From NCBI RefSeq assembly GCF_017873565.1, contig NZ_JAGGKH010000002.1, forward strand, positions 186,001-250,000: a DNA stretch of 64,000 nucleotides. Direction: 5' to 3'. The notes beneath the pieces were generated by a model, which was not told the DNA's origin, did no database searches, and saw nothing but the letters and a program-made list of their open reading frames with translations. Positions 9,200-19,133 of the stretch are shown in pieces. How positions within the stretch are numbered: the stretch's first letter is position 1; the number at the start of each line of letters is the position of its first letter. Source of the DNA: Lederbergia galactosidilytica. GTDB taxonomy: Bacteria > Bacillota > Bacilli > Bacillales > Bacillaceae_C. The position numbers and the translations under genes are program-made.

Positions 9200-9625
9200 T
9201 TAAGAAATGATATAGGAGGTGATGTACACTTTTTCTACTTTCCCTTTCTGCATTAAATCATTCATTTGCTTTTTAAGTGCTTCACTGAATTCTTGCTTTT
9301 CTTCTTTACCCTCTAAGTCGGTGTCTTCCATTTCAGAAAGTTCGTCAATTAATAGACTTTGAATTTGAAAGTCTCTTTTGACTAATTCATCTTTAGCCTT
9401 CTGACTATCTGTTTGAACTTTTAATGATAATTTAATATATTTTCCATTAGCTAGATTTGTCGTTATTTCTGGTACATCAACAGAAACCTTTAAAACCTCA
9501 TCAATGGTTGGCTCTTTATCCGTATCTTTGTGTTCCATTTTGAGTATGATGATGAGAGCTAAAGCTGCAATCAATAAAATGGCCGTTAATAGCACAATCA
9601 TGGTTGACACTAATTTTTTATTCAT
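9200..9625 (-). CDS. fliL: Flagellar basal body-associated protein FliL
   Basis: Single-pass membrane protein near the stator that supports torque. 141 residues: a short cytoplasmic tail, one membrane helix (about residues 7-28, TMIVLLTAILLIAALALIII) and an extracytoplasmic FliL domain. The ATG at 9625 is preferred because GGAAGG stands nine bases upstream; an ATG three codons earlier touches the RBS. It overlaps swrD by 8 bp. Confidence 0.93.
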   Translation of the reverse strand: MNKKLVSTMIVLLTAILLIAALALIIILKMEHKDTDKEPTIDEVLKVSVDVPEITTNLANGKYIKLSLKVQTDSQKAKDELVKRDFQIQSLLIDELSEMEDTDLEGKEEKQEFSEALKKQMNDLMQKGKVEKVYITSYIIS

Positions 9626-9836
9626 TTCTTTCATCCTTCCATCCTGGTTGGCCCATTAAATGGATAGATTGGTAAAAATTTATTATTTTTTCTTTTACCC
9701 GGTCCTCCGATTCAGCAACAATATACTTTTTTCCATTTGTTAAAGTAATCGTTGTATCTGGAAATGCCTCAACCTTCTCAATATAAAGGGCATTTAAATG
9801 AAACTTCTTTCCATTTAACTTGGTGATCTCAATCAC
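9618..9836 (-). CDS. swrD: SwrD/FlbD family motility protein
   Basis: Small protein which in B. subtilis raises flagellar motor power for swarming. 72 residues, GTG start with AGG six bases upstream. It has the family pattern IEITKLNGKKFHLNALYIE at the start and TTITLTNGKKYIV in the middle. Located between flgE and fliL, as expected. Confidence 0.92.
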   Translation of the reverse strand: MIEITKLNGKKFHLNALYIEKVEAFPDTTITLTNGKKYIVAESEDRVKEKIINFYQSIHLMGQPGWKDERNE

Positions 9837-9880
9837 TTTTTACCTGGGTCATAAAGTTAAGACCCTCTATCCTCCTTATA

Positions 9881-11251
9881 TTAACGTTTTAGATTGACAA
9901 GTTCCTGTAAAATCTCATCAGATGTTGTGATAATTCTCGTATTAGCTTGAAAGCCACGTTGCGCTACAATCATCTCTGTAAATTCTTCTGAAAGATCTAC
10001 ATTTGACATTTCTAATGATCCAGATACTAGTTTTCCGGCCCCAACATCAGCGGGAGACAAATATGTGGCCTCTCCTGTATTAGCTGAGCTTACATATAGA
10101 TTTTCTCCTACTTTTTCAAGTCCTCCTGGATTTGCAAAACGAGCAAGAGCGATAGAGGCATGAGTAGTGTATAATTCCCCCTCTTTTTCTAGTCCTAATT
10201 TGTCTGCTTGAATATATTCAATTGCATCCATTGTCGCAGTAACATCATCAGCAGTAATGCCAGTAAGGGCTGACATATCGTTACCATTTGTTAATGCTGT
10301 TTTAGCTGCATTGACAATCGCATCTTCATTAGCCTGAGTAGGAGCACCTTTATACGTTTGATAAGCAGTATATATTTCCTCAACAGCTTGACTTAAATTC
10401 GCAAAACTATCGATTGCATTTTGAGCACTCTCCACTGCTGCTTCAGCTTTTTGAACAGCGTCATTAGCTGCTGCAATGGCTTTAGCATCTCCTGATCCAT
10501 TTGCATCAGTTTGTAATGATGAAGCCTCAATTTGCAAAAGACTAGCTTCCTTTTCAGCTTGGATCGTTAACTCGTCTAATTCATTTGTTAGCTTATCTAA
10601 TAAGTCTACATATTTTTGTGATGTAGGATTTTCTACTAGGTTTTTGGCTGCAGCTGCTACTTTTCCAGCAATCTCTTGTGCCTTTTCAGCAGTTGTCATC
10701 CCAGTTTTCTTAATAAAACTGATCTTCCCATCTTCGGAGATACTAAGACTTTGGACCTCGTCCACGTTTCCACCGTTCATATGCACAGGTTCTAAGCTAC
10801 CGTTGGTTGAATTTAATGCCATCACGTAATGTCCTGCACCTGTAACTAAATAACCATCCGTATTTAAGTATAAATTTCCAGCTCTAGTATAGTAAGTAGA
10901 TGTTGGGAAGAAGGTATCACCTGCAGGTGTTCCCTCGGCTACGACAAAATATCCATCTCCTTGAATACCAAGGTCAAGTACCCGCCCAGTCGATTGCATG
11001 GAACCCTGCGTATCAATTGTGTCAATTGCAGCAAGCTGGGATCCTAAGCCAACTTGAACAGGGTTTATTCCACCTTTATCTTGTGCTGGTCCACTAGCGC
11101 CTGATACGGTTTGACTTACCATATCTTTAAATGTCACACGGCCTTTTTTAAACCCATATGTATTCACATTTGCAATATTATTTCCAATGACATCCAATTT
11201 CGTTTGAAAATTCTTCATCCCACTGATACCTGAATACATTGAACGTATCAT
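9881..11251 (-). CDS. flgE: Flagellar hook protein FlgE with large helical insertion
   Basis: Hook subunit (called FlgG in old Bacillus annotation), 456 residues. The N-terminal motif SGISGMKNFQTKLDVIGNNI and the C-terminal EMIVAQRGFQANTRIITTSD, which pair in the hook core, are intact. B. subtilis FlgE has 264 residues. The extra length is one block, about residues 184-362 (10166-10702), rich in Ala, Glu and Lys and predicted helical, placed in the surface-exposed middle domain. Start ATG with AGGGG ten bases upstream. Substrate of the export gate before the FlhB switch. Confidence 0.93.
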   Translation of the reverse strand: MIRSMYSGISGMKNFQTKLDVIGNNIANVNTYGFKKGRVTFKDMVSQTVSGASGPAQDKGGINPVQVGLGSQLAAIDTIDTQGSMQSTGRVLDLGIQGDGYFVVAEGTPAGDTFFPTSTYYTRAGNLYLNTDGYLVTGAGHYVMALNSTNGSLEPVHMNGGNVDEVQSLSISEDGKISFIKKTGMTTAEKAQEIAGKVAAAAKNLVENPTSQKYVDLLDKLTNELDELTIQAEKEASLLQIEASSLQTDANGSGDAKAIAAANDAVQKAEAAVESAQNAIDSFANLSQAVEEIYTAYQTYKGAPTQANEDAIVNAAKTALTNGNDMSALTGITADDVTATMDAIEYIQADKLGLEKEGELYTTHASIALARFANPGGLEKVGENLYVSSANTGEATYLSPADVGAGKLVSGSLEMSNVDLSEEFTEMIVAQRGFQANTRIITTSDEILQELVNLKR

Positions 11252-11409
11252 AATTTATTTACCCCTTTCGTATAATGCCACTTCAAATCAGTCGGCGGCA
11301 CGATAGCTTCCTTATTAGTTTAGCTAGGCTTTGCTTATTCTAAAAAATATTTCGATAGAATGGCAACTAAGTGGTTTTACACTCATTGATCCAAATAAGC
11401 ATTCTAGAT

Positions 11410-12030
11410 TTATTGAATTTTAGTTAATTGATCCATTTTAACTTGCTGACCGTCTTCCATTTGAAGTAAAAGCTGGCCATTTTTTTGTGTGATAGATTGG
11501 ACAATATCTTCAAACTCAATATCATCTTCTTCCCAAGTAATCGTCTTGCCGATTAGATTACTTGCTTGCACAAGTGGTGACTCTATGGATCGCTGATTTA
11601 CTTGAGAAATATTCGCCGGAAATAGCTCTGTCCCATCATCTAGAATAAATTTCACACTATCCTCAATAAATTGAACAGATGCGACGACCCCTTTTCCTTC
11701 TGTTACGATTGTTTCATCATCTTCTTTTACATTGTGCCAAGTTACCTCTTTCCCAACAAAATGACTATAATCTATAAGGCTTGATTGAATTTCTAATTGC
11801 ACTAGCTTTTCAATCGAATTATTCATATTTGTCATCTGTTCTAGCGAAGAAAATGTTGCCATCTGTGAGATAAACTCACTATCTTCCATTGGATTCATTG
11901 GATCTTGGTTTTGTAACTGAGCCATTAACAGCTTTAAAAAATCGTCTTTTCCTAAGTTATCATTTGTTGTTCTCGCTTCATTTTTCTGTACGGATGAATA
12001 AAATAAAGTAGGATCTATTGAGGTTGACAA
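11410..12030 (-). CDS. flgD: Flagellar hook capping protein FlgD
   Basis: Scaffold that caps the growing hook. 206 residues. It carries the family block [19 protein letters not shown] and [19 protein letters not shown] near the N-terminus. The TTG at 12030 is chosen because AGGAGG stands ten bases upstream, inside the end of fliK, and the result (MSTSIDP) matches B. subtilis FlgD. It is longer than the B. subtilis protein (about 140) because a C-terminal beta-rich part (about residues 100-206) is kept, as in many other FlgD proteins. Confidence 0.93.
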   Translation of the reverse strand: MSTSIDPTLFYSSVQKNEARTTNDNLGKDDFLKLLMAQLQNQDPMNPMEDSEFISQMATFSSLEQMTNMNNSIEKLVQLEIQSSLIDYSHFVGKEVTWHNVKEDDETIVTEGKGVVASVQFIEDSVKFILDDGTELFPANISQVNQRSIESPLVQASNLIGKTITWEEDDIEFEDIVQSITQKNGQLLLQMEDGQQVKMDQLTKIQ

Positions 12031-12037
12031 TTTCTCT

Positions 12038-13300
12038 CTATACCTCCTTTTCAAATATAAATTGATTCATTGTCTCCTGAAAACTCGACTCACTGTCTGG
12101 TTGTTTATCTTGCTCTTGAAACTCCTGACGATTTTCTCGCCCTTGTTCATGCTGTCCATTTTGATTCGTATATTTCAATTGACTAGAATCGCCATAAGTA
12201 ACTTCTATACGATCAACTTGAATATTCTGTTGTGAAAATGCCTGCCTTAAACTATGCATTTGTACCTCTAACATTTCCTTTGCGGTTGAAGATGATGCTA
12301 AAAATTTTGCTGTCATCATCCCATCTTTTTGAAGCAATTCCACTCTTAATGAGCCCAACTCTTCTGGATAAAGCCTGATCGTTAGCTTGGCTGTATGTGC
12401 TATCTGGTTAAAGTTTGCACGTCCCATTATATTTGATAATTCTCTCACAAAGCCTCGGAAAGCTGGTTGTTGCTCAAGCGGCTTTTGTAAATCTAATTGA
12501 TCTTTCCCAACGTTTCTCATACTATCGTGACTCCGGACTAATTCTTGAGGTACCTCATTGTTTAAATTGAGTTGGACAGGTTGCGAAAGATCGATATGAT
12601 TTCTTGTTGAATTATAACTTTGCCCTTTTAAAAGCATCGGTTGTTGTATAATTTGCTCATTAACCTTATTAAAAGCTTTAGGGATCGCCTCTTTAAATAA
12701 TTCCGTGTTTGATAGTTGTTGGACTTTTTCTTTTAATGACTGCACTAAAGTTTCCAACTCGATTAGCTGCCCCATGTCTTTTGGCGAAAGAGGAAGTTGT
12801 TTTGATAATGATTGCAAACTTTTTTCCAATTTGATCATAGTAAAGATTGGTTCCTGAGGTATTACTAGCCAATCTGCCGGTTCAAGTTCATTTAAAGCTT
12901 GAAAAATGTTTTTGCTCATAATCAATACATTATTTTGCTGATCTTCGGAAAGCTGAAAATCTATTTTCTGTTCTAACCAACTAACGATTTGTGAAAAAGT
13001 CATTTCTAATTCAGGAAATTGCTCCATCAACATAATGTTGATGTCAAAGTCATCGCTTCTTTGGTCATCACTTGGAAGTTTCAAGTCAGTCTCTTCTTCA
13101 TTCATCAATACTAATAGTTTTTCAAGCGGTGAATTTATTTCTTCCGTTTGCACAAGAGAAATGTCTTCGGTAGCTGCTTGATTTTCATTCATAAAACTGC
13201 CTAGAACCATAGTAAAATCAGAGGTAGCTGTAGTTTCCAACATGGAAATCCCTAGCATTCCGGGACTAATTTCAACCGTATTTATCTTCAAGTTTCTCAC
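12038..13300 (-). CDS. fliK: Flagellar hook-length control protein FliK
   Basis: Secreted ruler that measures the hook and triggers FlhB to switch substrates. 420 residues. The N-terminal two thirds are poorly conserved and Gln/Leu rich. The C-terminal Flg_hook domain is clear ([20 protein letters not shown], then [20 protein letters not shown]), followed by a Gln/Glu-rich tail. The start is uncertain: GTG at 13300 has a close RBS, TTG at 13291 has AGGTG six bases upstream. Confidence 0.9.
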   Translation of the reverse strand: MRNLKINTVEISPGMLGISMLETTATSDFTMVLGSFMNENQAATEDISLVQTEEINSPLEKLLVLMNEEETDLKLPSDDQRSDDFDINIMLMEQFPELEMTFSQIVSWLEQKIDFQLSEDQQNNVLIMSKNIFQALNELEPADWLVIPQEPIFTMIKLEKSLQSLSKQLPLSPKDMGQLIELETLVQSLKEKVQQLSNTELFKEAIPKAFNKVNEQIIQQPMLLKGQSYNSTRNHIDLSQPVQLNLNNEVPQELVRSHDSMRNVGKDQLDLQKPLEQQPAFRGFVRELSNIMGRANFNQIAHTAKLTIRLYPEELGSLRVELLQKDGMMTAKFLASSSTAKEMLEVQMHSLRQAFSQQNIQVDRIEVTYGDSSQLKYTNQNGQHEQGRENRQEFQEQDKQPDSESSFQETMNQFIFEKEV

Positions 13301-13312
13301 CTACCCTTCCAC

Positions 13313-13909
13313 TTAATTAGCATTTATAGATAATTTTTCAGTATATTTAGCAGCCTGTTCAGCCGGCATATTTTCTAAAATCTTTGCTAAGGATTCAGTT
13401 GGTAGATTGGTTAGGATTTTCACCGCCTCATCATCGCTCATTTCTAACACAATGGGAGCGGCTCTCTTTGGTGACATTGAAGCATAGGTTGAAACAATAT
13501 CCTTGAACGCTCGTTTGTTTTCCTCTTGTTGTTTCTTTAGTTCATCTATCGTTTCCTCTAATCTTTTTTGCTCCACTATATAACGTTCTTTCTCAGCATC
13601 TTTATTCTCTATTTTTTTCTTTAGTTGCTCGATTTCCGCATTTTTATTTTGAATTTCAGCATCCAACTCGATTATTTTTTCCTTATATTCACTGATATCT
13701 TCCGTATTTTCGTGAACAGCCATATTGGAAATAAAAGGGATTTTTCCTCCAAGTTCTTTTGCCTGTTGAAAAACATTCACACCTGCAATAGAAGCGATTA
13801 GGAGTCCCAGAAATAGTGCAAACAAAAGCGGAATCAAAACCCAATAAATAAAGCGTTGAAAAAAAGTTGTTTCTTTTTCATCTTTTTGTTTTTTCAAGGC
13901 CTTTTCCAC
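13313..13909 (-). CDS. ylxF: YlxF, MotE/MgtE-N-like membrane coiled-coil protein
   Basis: Protein of the fla/che operon with uncertain role. 198 residues: a basic N-terminus, one membrane helix (about 22-46), a long coiled coil (about 75-140, rich in Glu/Lys), and a C-terminal MgtE-N-like helical motif (MSPKRAAPIVLEM, then ILENMPAEQAAKYTEKL). In other bacteria MotE, with the same layout, acts as a chaperone for the motility protein MotC. GTG start with AGGTGA upstream; 8 bp gap from fliJ. Confidence 0.88.
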   Translation of the reverse strand: MEKALKKQKDEKETTFFQRFIYWVLIPLLFALFLGLLIASIAGVNVFQQAKELGGKIPFISNMAVHENTEDISEYKEKIIELDAEIQNKNAEIEQLKKKIENKDAEKERYIVEQKRLEETIDELKKQQEENKRAFKDIVSTYASMSPKRAAPIVLEMSDDEAVKILTNLPTESLAKILENMPAEQAAKYTEKLSINAN

Positions 13910-13917
13910 TTTCTCAC

Positions 13918-14364
13918 CTAACTTCCTCCTCGAAAAAAATATTGCCTTTGGGAAAATTCATCGAGGTTTAAATTTTCCGTTCTATTAAGTACTTCCATAT
14001 AGGCTTGATAACTGTTTTCTTTTAATTTTTCATACTTTTTCACTTCAATATTACTTTCCTTCAATTTTTCTTCATGCCAATTCATTGTATTTCGCGCATG
14101 TATAACTAGACCTTGGGCATGCTCAATCGATTTTTCCAAATTGGAGATAAAATATTGATAATGTCTGATTTTGTCAACAGAAAGACCATTGGCTAATTCC
14201 TCTGATTGAAATTGTTCAAGATCCTCTTTTTTCTTAAGTAAATCATAAAGATGTTCTGCTGCTGCAGTGAATTTCTTTACAGATTCTTGATAAATATGTA
14301 AAGATTCATCTTTTTCTCTTTCTTTTAAGGTTAAGATTTTTTGGAATTTATACTGAAAGCTCAA
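13918..14364 (-). CDS. fliJ: Flagellar export chaperone/stalk protein FliJ
   Basis: Coiled-coil protein that sits in the FliI hexamer and activates the export gate. 148 residues, almost wholly helical and charged, with the family start FQYKFQKILTLKEREKDE. TTG start with GCAGGTG upstream; it overlaps the fliI stop, which suggests coupled translation with the ATPase it serves. Confidence 0.92.
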   Translation of the reverse strand: MSFQYKFQKILTLKEREKDESLHIYQESVKKFTAAAEHLYDLLKKKEDLEQFQSEELANGLSVDKIRHYQYFISNLEKSIEHAQGLVIHARNTMNWHEEKLKESNIEVKKYEKLKENSYQAYMEVLNRTENLNLDEFSQRQYFFRGGS

Positions 14365-15686
14365 TTTTTATCACCTGCTCCTACTAATTGGATCAGCTCA
14401 TCAATACTTTGTTCCATTGAAATTTTCTCATCTGTCCTCTGCTTTAAAAAAGACAAAATATGCGGATAAAAGTCAATGGCCTGATCAATTTCTTTCGATG
14501 AACCTCGTTTATAGGCACCTATATTAATGAGATCTTCAGAATCTAAATAGGTGCTGAGCATTTCACGTAATTTTTCTGCGCTATTTTGATGTTCTTTAGT
14601 AACAAGTTCATTCATGAGCCTACTTACACTTCTCAAAATATTTATAGCTGGAAATTGTCCTTTATTAGCAAGAGCTCGATCAAGAACAATATGTCCGTCT
14701 AAAATTCCCCTTACTGCATCAGCTATCGGTTCATTCATATCATCGCCATCAACTAACACAGTATAAAAAGCAGTGATTGAGCCAAATTCATTCGTACCAG
14801 TCCGTTCGAGTAATTGCGGAAGAATTGAAAACACAGATGGTGTATATCCTTTCGTTGCTGGAGGCTCGCCGACTGCCAGTCCAACTTCCCGTTGGCCCAT
14901 CGCTACCCGGGTGACAGAATCCATCATGAACATAACATTTAAGCCTTTATCACGAAAATATTCCGCAATCGCGGTAGCTGTAAAGGCCCCTTTTATTCTC
15001 ATTAATGCAGGCATATCAGACGTAGCGGCCACGATGATCGATCTACTTAAACCTTCTGGTCCCAAATCCCTTTCAATGAATTCCCTAACTTCTCTTCCCC
15101 GCTCCCCAATTAGTGCAATAACATTAATATCTGCCTTTGTATTTCTTGCAATCATGCCAAGCAAAGTACTTTTACCAACACCACTACCGGCAAAAATGCC
15201 AAGCCTTTGGCCTTTACCTACTGTTAATAAGCTATCAATTGAGCGCACACCTACTTCTAACTGTTCAGAAATAGGTGGTCTACTTAATGGATTCGGCGGT
15301 GCATTGTCTGTATTTGTTGTTGTCATTCCCTTAGGAATATCAAATCCGTCCATTGGCCTCCCTAACGAATCTACCACTCTACCAATTAATTCGGCTCCAA
15401 CTTTTATTTGTAATGGTTTGGAAGAGGCTTCTACTAAACTGCCTGGTGCAATTTCTCGAATATCTGTATAAGGCATTAAAATAATCTGTTGTTCTTTAAA
15501 ACCAACTACCTCAGCCATAATTTTCCGTTTCGTTGTACCTGATCCTACATGGATATAACAAACATCCCCAATTGAACTTTCTGGGCCTTGAGATTCAATC
15601 ATTAGCCCAACAACTTTGCTAACTTTTCCATACCGTTTATAAGTATTGATCGTTTGGACTATCGGTACTAAATCTTTAGCCTTCAT
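14361..15686 (-). CDS. fliI: Flagellum-specific export ATPase FliI
   Basis: Type III export ATPase, related to the F1 beta subunit. 441 residues. Walker A GIFAGSGVGKSTLLG (about 165-180), a conserved ALIGERGREVREFIE block, Walker B around VMFMMDSVTRVAMGQREVGL, and the helical C-terminal domain. ATG start with GGTGAG upstream, overlapping the fliH stop. FliH (upstream) is its regulator and FliJ (downstream) its central stalk. Confidence 0.97.
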   Translation of the reverse strand: MKAKDLVPIVQTINTYKRYGKVSKVVGLMIESQGPESSIGDVCYIHVGSGTTKRKIMAEVVGFKEQQIILMPYTDIREIAPGSLVEASSKPLQIKVGAELIGRVVDSLGRPMDGFDIPKGMTTTNTDNAPPNPLSRPPISEQLEVGVRSIDSLLTVGKGQRLGIFAGSGVGKSTLLGMIARNTKADINVIALIGERGREVREFIERDLGPEGLSRSIIVAATSDMPALMRIKGAFTATAIAEYFRDKGLNVMFMMDSVTRVAMGQREVGLAVGEPPATKGYTPSVFSILPQLLERTGTNEFGSITAFYTVLVDGDDMNEPIADAVRGILDGHIVLDRALANKGQFPAINILRSVSRLMNELVTKEHQNSAEKLREMLSTYLDSEDLINIGAYKRGSSKEIDQAIDFYPHILSFLKQRTDEKISMEQSIDELIQLVGAGDKN

Positions 15687-16453
15687 GATTGCTCACCCAT
15701 CAAAATTTCTAATAATTTTTCTTTCAATTCAACTAGCTGATCCGAAATGTTTGCATCAATTCTTCCATGTTCAGATTCGATTTGACAACCGTATTCTTTA
15801 AGGTCAACATCTGGATAAATAAAACACTCCACATCTTGCGGAAAAATCGTTTCAAGTTCTGCCTTTTCAGCCAAAAGTAATTCGTATTGTGCCGGATTGA
15901 CATGTATTTGGATTTCTTTGCTATTTCGGACTTCTTTCAGAGCTGATTTAACAAGTGGTAGGAAACGTTCAGGTTCCTCGGCAAATGTAGTCTGAATAAT
16001 CTTTTCGGCAGATGCAATGGCCAATTCTAAAATGACTATTTCAGAATTACGAATGTATTGCTCATACTCTATTTTTGACTGATCCGTAACTTGCTTTGCC
16101 TGTTCAATTTTTAATTTGTATTGATCAAACCCTTGTTGCCTTCCTTCATTTACACCAATTTGGAAACCTTCTTCATAAGCACTCTTGGTTAATTCTTTTT
16201 TCTCGAAATCCCATTGTTCTTGTTGCTGTTTTATATTATCTATTACTATATTTGCTTGTTCTTCAGCCTGTTGAATTAGTTTTTCGGCTTCATTTCTAGC
16301 TTCAGTAATGATGCGTTGTTCTTCTTTAACTAAATATTGCCTTTCCGCTGAGAGAGCTTGGTCATTTTTCTCTAGCTGAACTTGTCTAATTTGAATCATT
16401 CGCGGGTTTTCAGCGTGGCCTTTATTCATTTGACTTTTAAAAAGCCTAGACAA
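15683..16453 (-). CDS. fliH: Flagellar export ATPase regulator FliH
   Basis: Dimeric stator of the FliI ATPase that links it to the C ring. 256 residues with the TTG start at 16453, chosen for the AGGAG nine bases upstream inside fliG. A long charged coiled coil (about 25-110) includes the glycine-patterned stretch YEEGFQIGVNEGRQQG. The C-terminal domain resembles V/F-ATPase E/delta subunits. The 8 bp overlap with fliG argues for coupling. Confidence 0.9.
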   Translation of the reverse strand: MSRLFKSQMNKGHAENPRMIQIRQVQLEKNDQALSAERQYLVKEEQRIITEARNEAEKLIQQAEEQANIVIDNIKQQQEQWDFEKKELTKSAYEEGFQIGVNEGRQQGFDQYKLKIEQAKQVTDQSKIEYEQYIRNSEIVILELAIASAEKIIQTTFAEEPERFLPLVKSALKEVRNSKEIQIHVNPAQYELLLAEKAELETIFPQDVECFIYPDVDLKEYGCQIESEHGRIDANISDQLVELKEKLLEILMGEQS

Positions 16454-17453
16454 TAATATCATCTCCTCCACCACGAGCGACGATTATTTCACCAGCATCT
16501 TCTAATCTACGAATAATCCCAACAATTTTAGATTGCGCCTCTTCTACATCGCGTAATCTTACTGGTCCCATAAACTCCATTTCTTCCTTGATTGTTTCAA
16601 CCATTCTAGTGGACATATTGCGATAAATGATTTCTTTAACTTCTTCACTTGAAATCTTTAATGCCAATAATAAATCTTCATTTTCACACTCACGTATAAC
16701 CCGTTGGATAGAGCGATTATCAAGTGTGACGATATCTTCAAAAACAAACATCCGTTTTTTAATTTCTTCAGCTAAATTTGGATCTTCAATAGATAATGCA
16801 TCTAAAATTGTTTTCTCAGTTGATCGATCCACACCATTTAATACATCCACAACGGCCTCAATCCCACCAGTTTCTGTGTAATCTTGCGTGACAGTCGTTG
16901 ACAATTTCCTTTCTAGTATTGCCTCAACCTCACTTATCACCTCAGGGGAGGTTCTATCCATCACAGCAATACGCTTCGCAATATCCATCTGCACATTTTG
17001 TGGAAGTTCAGAAAGAATTTGGCCCGCTTTTTCTGGATCTAAATAAGACAAAATTAAAGCGATTGTTTGTGGATGCTCATTCTGGATAAAATTTAAAATC
17101 TGAGCAGCATCTGCTTTGCGAGCAAAATCAAATGGCCGTACTTGTAATGAAGAAGTCAAGCGGTTGATAATAGCAAGAGCTTGTTCCTCCCCTAAGGCTT
17201 TCTCTAATACTGTTTTAGCGTAGCCTATCCCACCTTGAGAAATATAATCCTGTGCCATAGCGATTTGATGGAATTCATCTAGAACTCCCTCTTTAGCCTC
17301 TGTTTCAACCTTCCGTACATTTGAAATTTCCAAAGTAAGTTTCTCGATCTCTTCTTCAGTTAAATGTTTGTATACTGATGAAGCTACATCAGGTCCTAAA
17401 GAAATTAAGAGTATTGCTGCTTTCTGTTTGCCTGACAAACCTTTTTTAGACAA
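16446..17453 (-). CDS. fliG: Flagellar motor switch protein FliG
   Basis: Rotor protein that contacts the MotAB stator and converts ion flow to torque. 335 residues: N-terminal domain binding FliF, a middle armadillo domain with the EHPQTIALILSYL motif (about residue 125), and a C-terminal domain with the charged torque helix (MFVFEDIVTLDNRSIQRVIR, about 240-260). TTG start with AGGAGGG upstream. Confidence 0.97.
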   Translation of the reverse strand: MSKKGLSGKQKAAILLISLGPDVASSVYKHLTEEEIEKLTLEISNVRKVETEAKEGVLDEFHQIAMAQDYISQGGIGYAKTVLEKALGEEQALAIINRLTSSLQVRPFDFARKADAAQILNFIQNEHPQTIALILSYLDPEKAGQILSELPQNVQMDIAKRIAVMDRTSPEVISEVEAILERKLSTTVTQDYTETGGIEAVVDVLNGVDRSTEKTILDALSIEDPNLAEEIKKRMFVFEDIVTLDNRSIQRVIRECENEDLLLALKISSEEVKEIIYRNMSTRMVETIKEEMEFMGPVRLRDVEEAQSKIVGIIRRLEDAGEIIVARGGGDDIIV

Positions 17454-17465
17454 TCTATAACCCTC

Positions 17466-19064
17466 CTAATCCTCAGCCAACCATGTTCGCAAAAGCTTTG
17501 CAAATTCATCAGGTTTTTCTTTAGCTAATTTTTCTAATTGTTTTCTTCTCATCGAGACTTCAGATAATGATTCCTCCTGAATATCTGGTATCTCAACTTG
17601 TTCTACTGTCGAATCCTCTAACAACTCATCGTCTTCATATACTTCTTCATCTTTCTTACGTCTTCGTAATAGAAATACAAGTAAGACTGCAATTACAACT
17701 AATAATATGCCACCAACAACATAAACCCACCATGGAATCTTACTTCCACTATTCTCTTCCATTTCCACTTTCCCATTAAATGGTTGTACGGATATATTGA
17801 CTTTATTTGCAATTTCATCATCTGATAGATCTGTTCCGGCATTCTTATCAATTGAAGTTCTCACAATGGTTGCCAGTAAATCTTCTATATCTTCTCTACG
17901 CTCTTCCGGAAATGTGTTGACATCTTGAGGATCCGGGGGTTCAACCATCACTTGAATCCCAAGATCACGAATTTTATAGGGGCTTTCTACGATTTCCTTA
18001 CGAATTCGATTAATCTCGTTATTAATGGTTTCTTCTGTTTTTTCATAGTCACCATTGCCGCCTGCACCCTCTAAATATTCAGTTCCGCCCGCGTCTTCTG
18101 CATCTCCAGTAGGTGCTATTCCTCCGGCTTGATCGCCATTTCCGGTATAAGTTTCTGTAATTTTGTGTGCGCTAATGGCCAATCCTTCCATCTCTTCTTC
18201 ATCCACTGGCGCCACTAAGTTTTCTTCACGGTTTTCCTGTGTGAAATCAATATCGGCTGTAACAGAAGTAACGACCTTATCAAAGCCCATTAGAGTTCCC
18301 AACATGTTTTGCACTTGTCTTTGAATATCCCGTTCAACTTGTTTCTTTATTTGCATTTGTTGAGTAATGCCATTTTCAGCATATTGTTCTTGGTTTAAGT
18401 CAAAATATTCAAGAAACTGATTGCGAATGACAATGTTATCGACAGGTAGATTAGGAACAGTTTTGGAAACTAAATAATAAAGTGATTTAATCTGCTTTTC
18501 ATTAAATTCATAACCCGGTTGAGTTTGTAAAACAATCGATGCAGAAGCTTCTTCAGTATCTTCGTTCAAAAAGACTCCTTTATTCGGTAAATTGATCATG
18601 ACCTTTGCTTGATCAATTCCATCTATCGTTTTCATAAGTTCTGCTAATTCGGTTTGCATTGCACTAAGTTTTAAAACATTAAACTCGTTATCTGTCATAC
18701 CAAAACCGGCATTTTCACCAAAGAAAGAATAATCTATTTGTCCAGATTTAGGTATTCCCTCTGAAGCTAACTCCACCATTAACGATTCAACCTGCTCTTC
18801 TGGTACTTTAATCGTTGAGCCACCATTAGCAATTTCTGACTTAATCCCTTTTTCATCAAGACTCTCTTTGATGGATCCAGTTTCGCTTGGAGTTAAGTTT
18901 GTATACAATGGAACAAACGAAGTTTTTGTTGAAAAATAAAATATGGTAAATATGATAATAATAAAAGCAAGAAGAGATCCACCGATCATAAATCGTTGTG
19001 TTTTGGTTCTATTAATCCAGTATTCTTTTAAACGATCAAATTGCTTGTTTATTGTCTCTTTCAT
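17466..19064 (-). CDS. fliF: Flagellar MS-ring protein FliF
   Basis: Membrane ring on which the flagellum is built. 532 residues: an N-terminal helix (about 26-46), ring-building motifs (YTNLTPSETGSIKESLDEKG), a low-complexity Gly/Asp/Glu loop (about 300-345), a second membrane helix (about 443-465, WWVYVVGGILLVVIAVLLVF), and a C-terminal tail that binds FliG (EKPDEFAKLLRTWLAED). ATG start with AAGGGG upstream. Confidence 0.97.
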   Translation of the reverse strand: MKETINKQFDRLKEYWINRTKTQRFMIGGSLLAFIIIIFTIFYFSTKTSFVPLYTNLTPSETGSIKESLDEKGIKSEIANGGSTIKVPEEQVESLMVELASEGIPKSGQIDYSFFGENAGFGMTDNEFNVLKLSAMQTELAELMKTIDGIDQAKVMINLPNKGVFLNEDTEEASASIVLQTQPGYEFNEKQIKSLYYLVSKTVPNLPVDNIVIRNQFLEYFDLNQEQYAENGITQQMQIKKQVERDIQRQVQNMLGTLMGFDKVVTSVTADIDFTQENREENLVAPVDEEEMEGLAISAHKITETYTGNGDQAGGIAPTGDAEDAGGTEYLEGAGGNGDYEKTEETINNEINRIRKEIVESPYKIRDLGIQVMVEPPDPQDVNTFPEERREDIEDLLATIVRTSIDKNAGTDLSDDEIANKVNISVQPFNGKVEMEENSGSKIPWWVYVVGGILLVVIAVLLVFLLRRRKKDEEVYEDDELLEDSTVEQVEIPDIQEESLSEVSMRRKQLEKLAKEKPDEFAKLLRTWLAED

Positions 19065-19133
19065 TTATAAGCCCCTTACTAAATCCTGCAAAATGATTAT
19101 CTTATTAAAACAAAAATTTAAAAGTGCATAAAA

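Noticed and set aside
9059-9256. A 65-codon plus-strand frame in the fliL-fliM spacer
   Set aside because: No RBS, no similarity recognised, and it ends within fliL antisense.
14773-15471. A 232-codon plus-strand frame
   Set aside because: Lies wholly inside fliI, whose motifs are all intact on the minus strand; the product has no family features.
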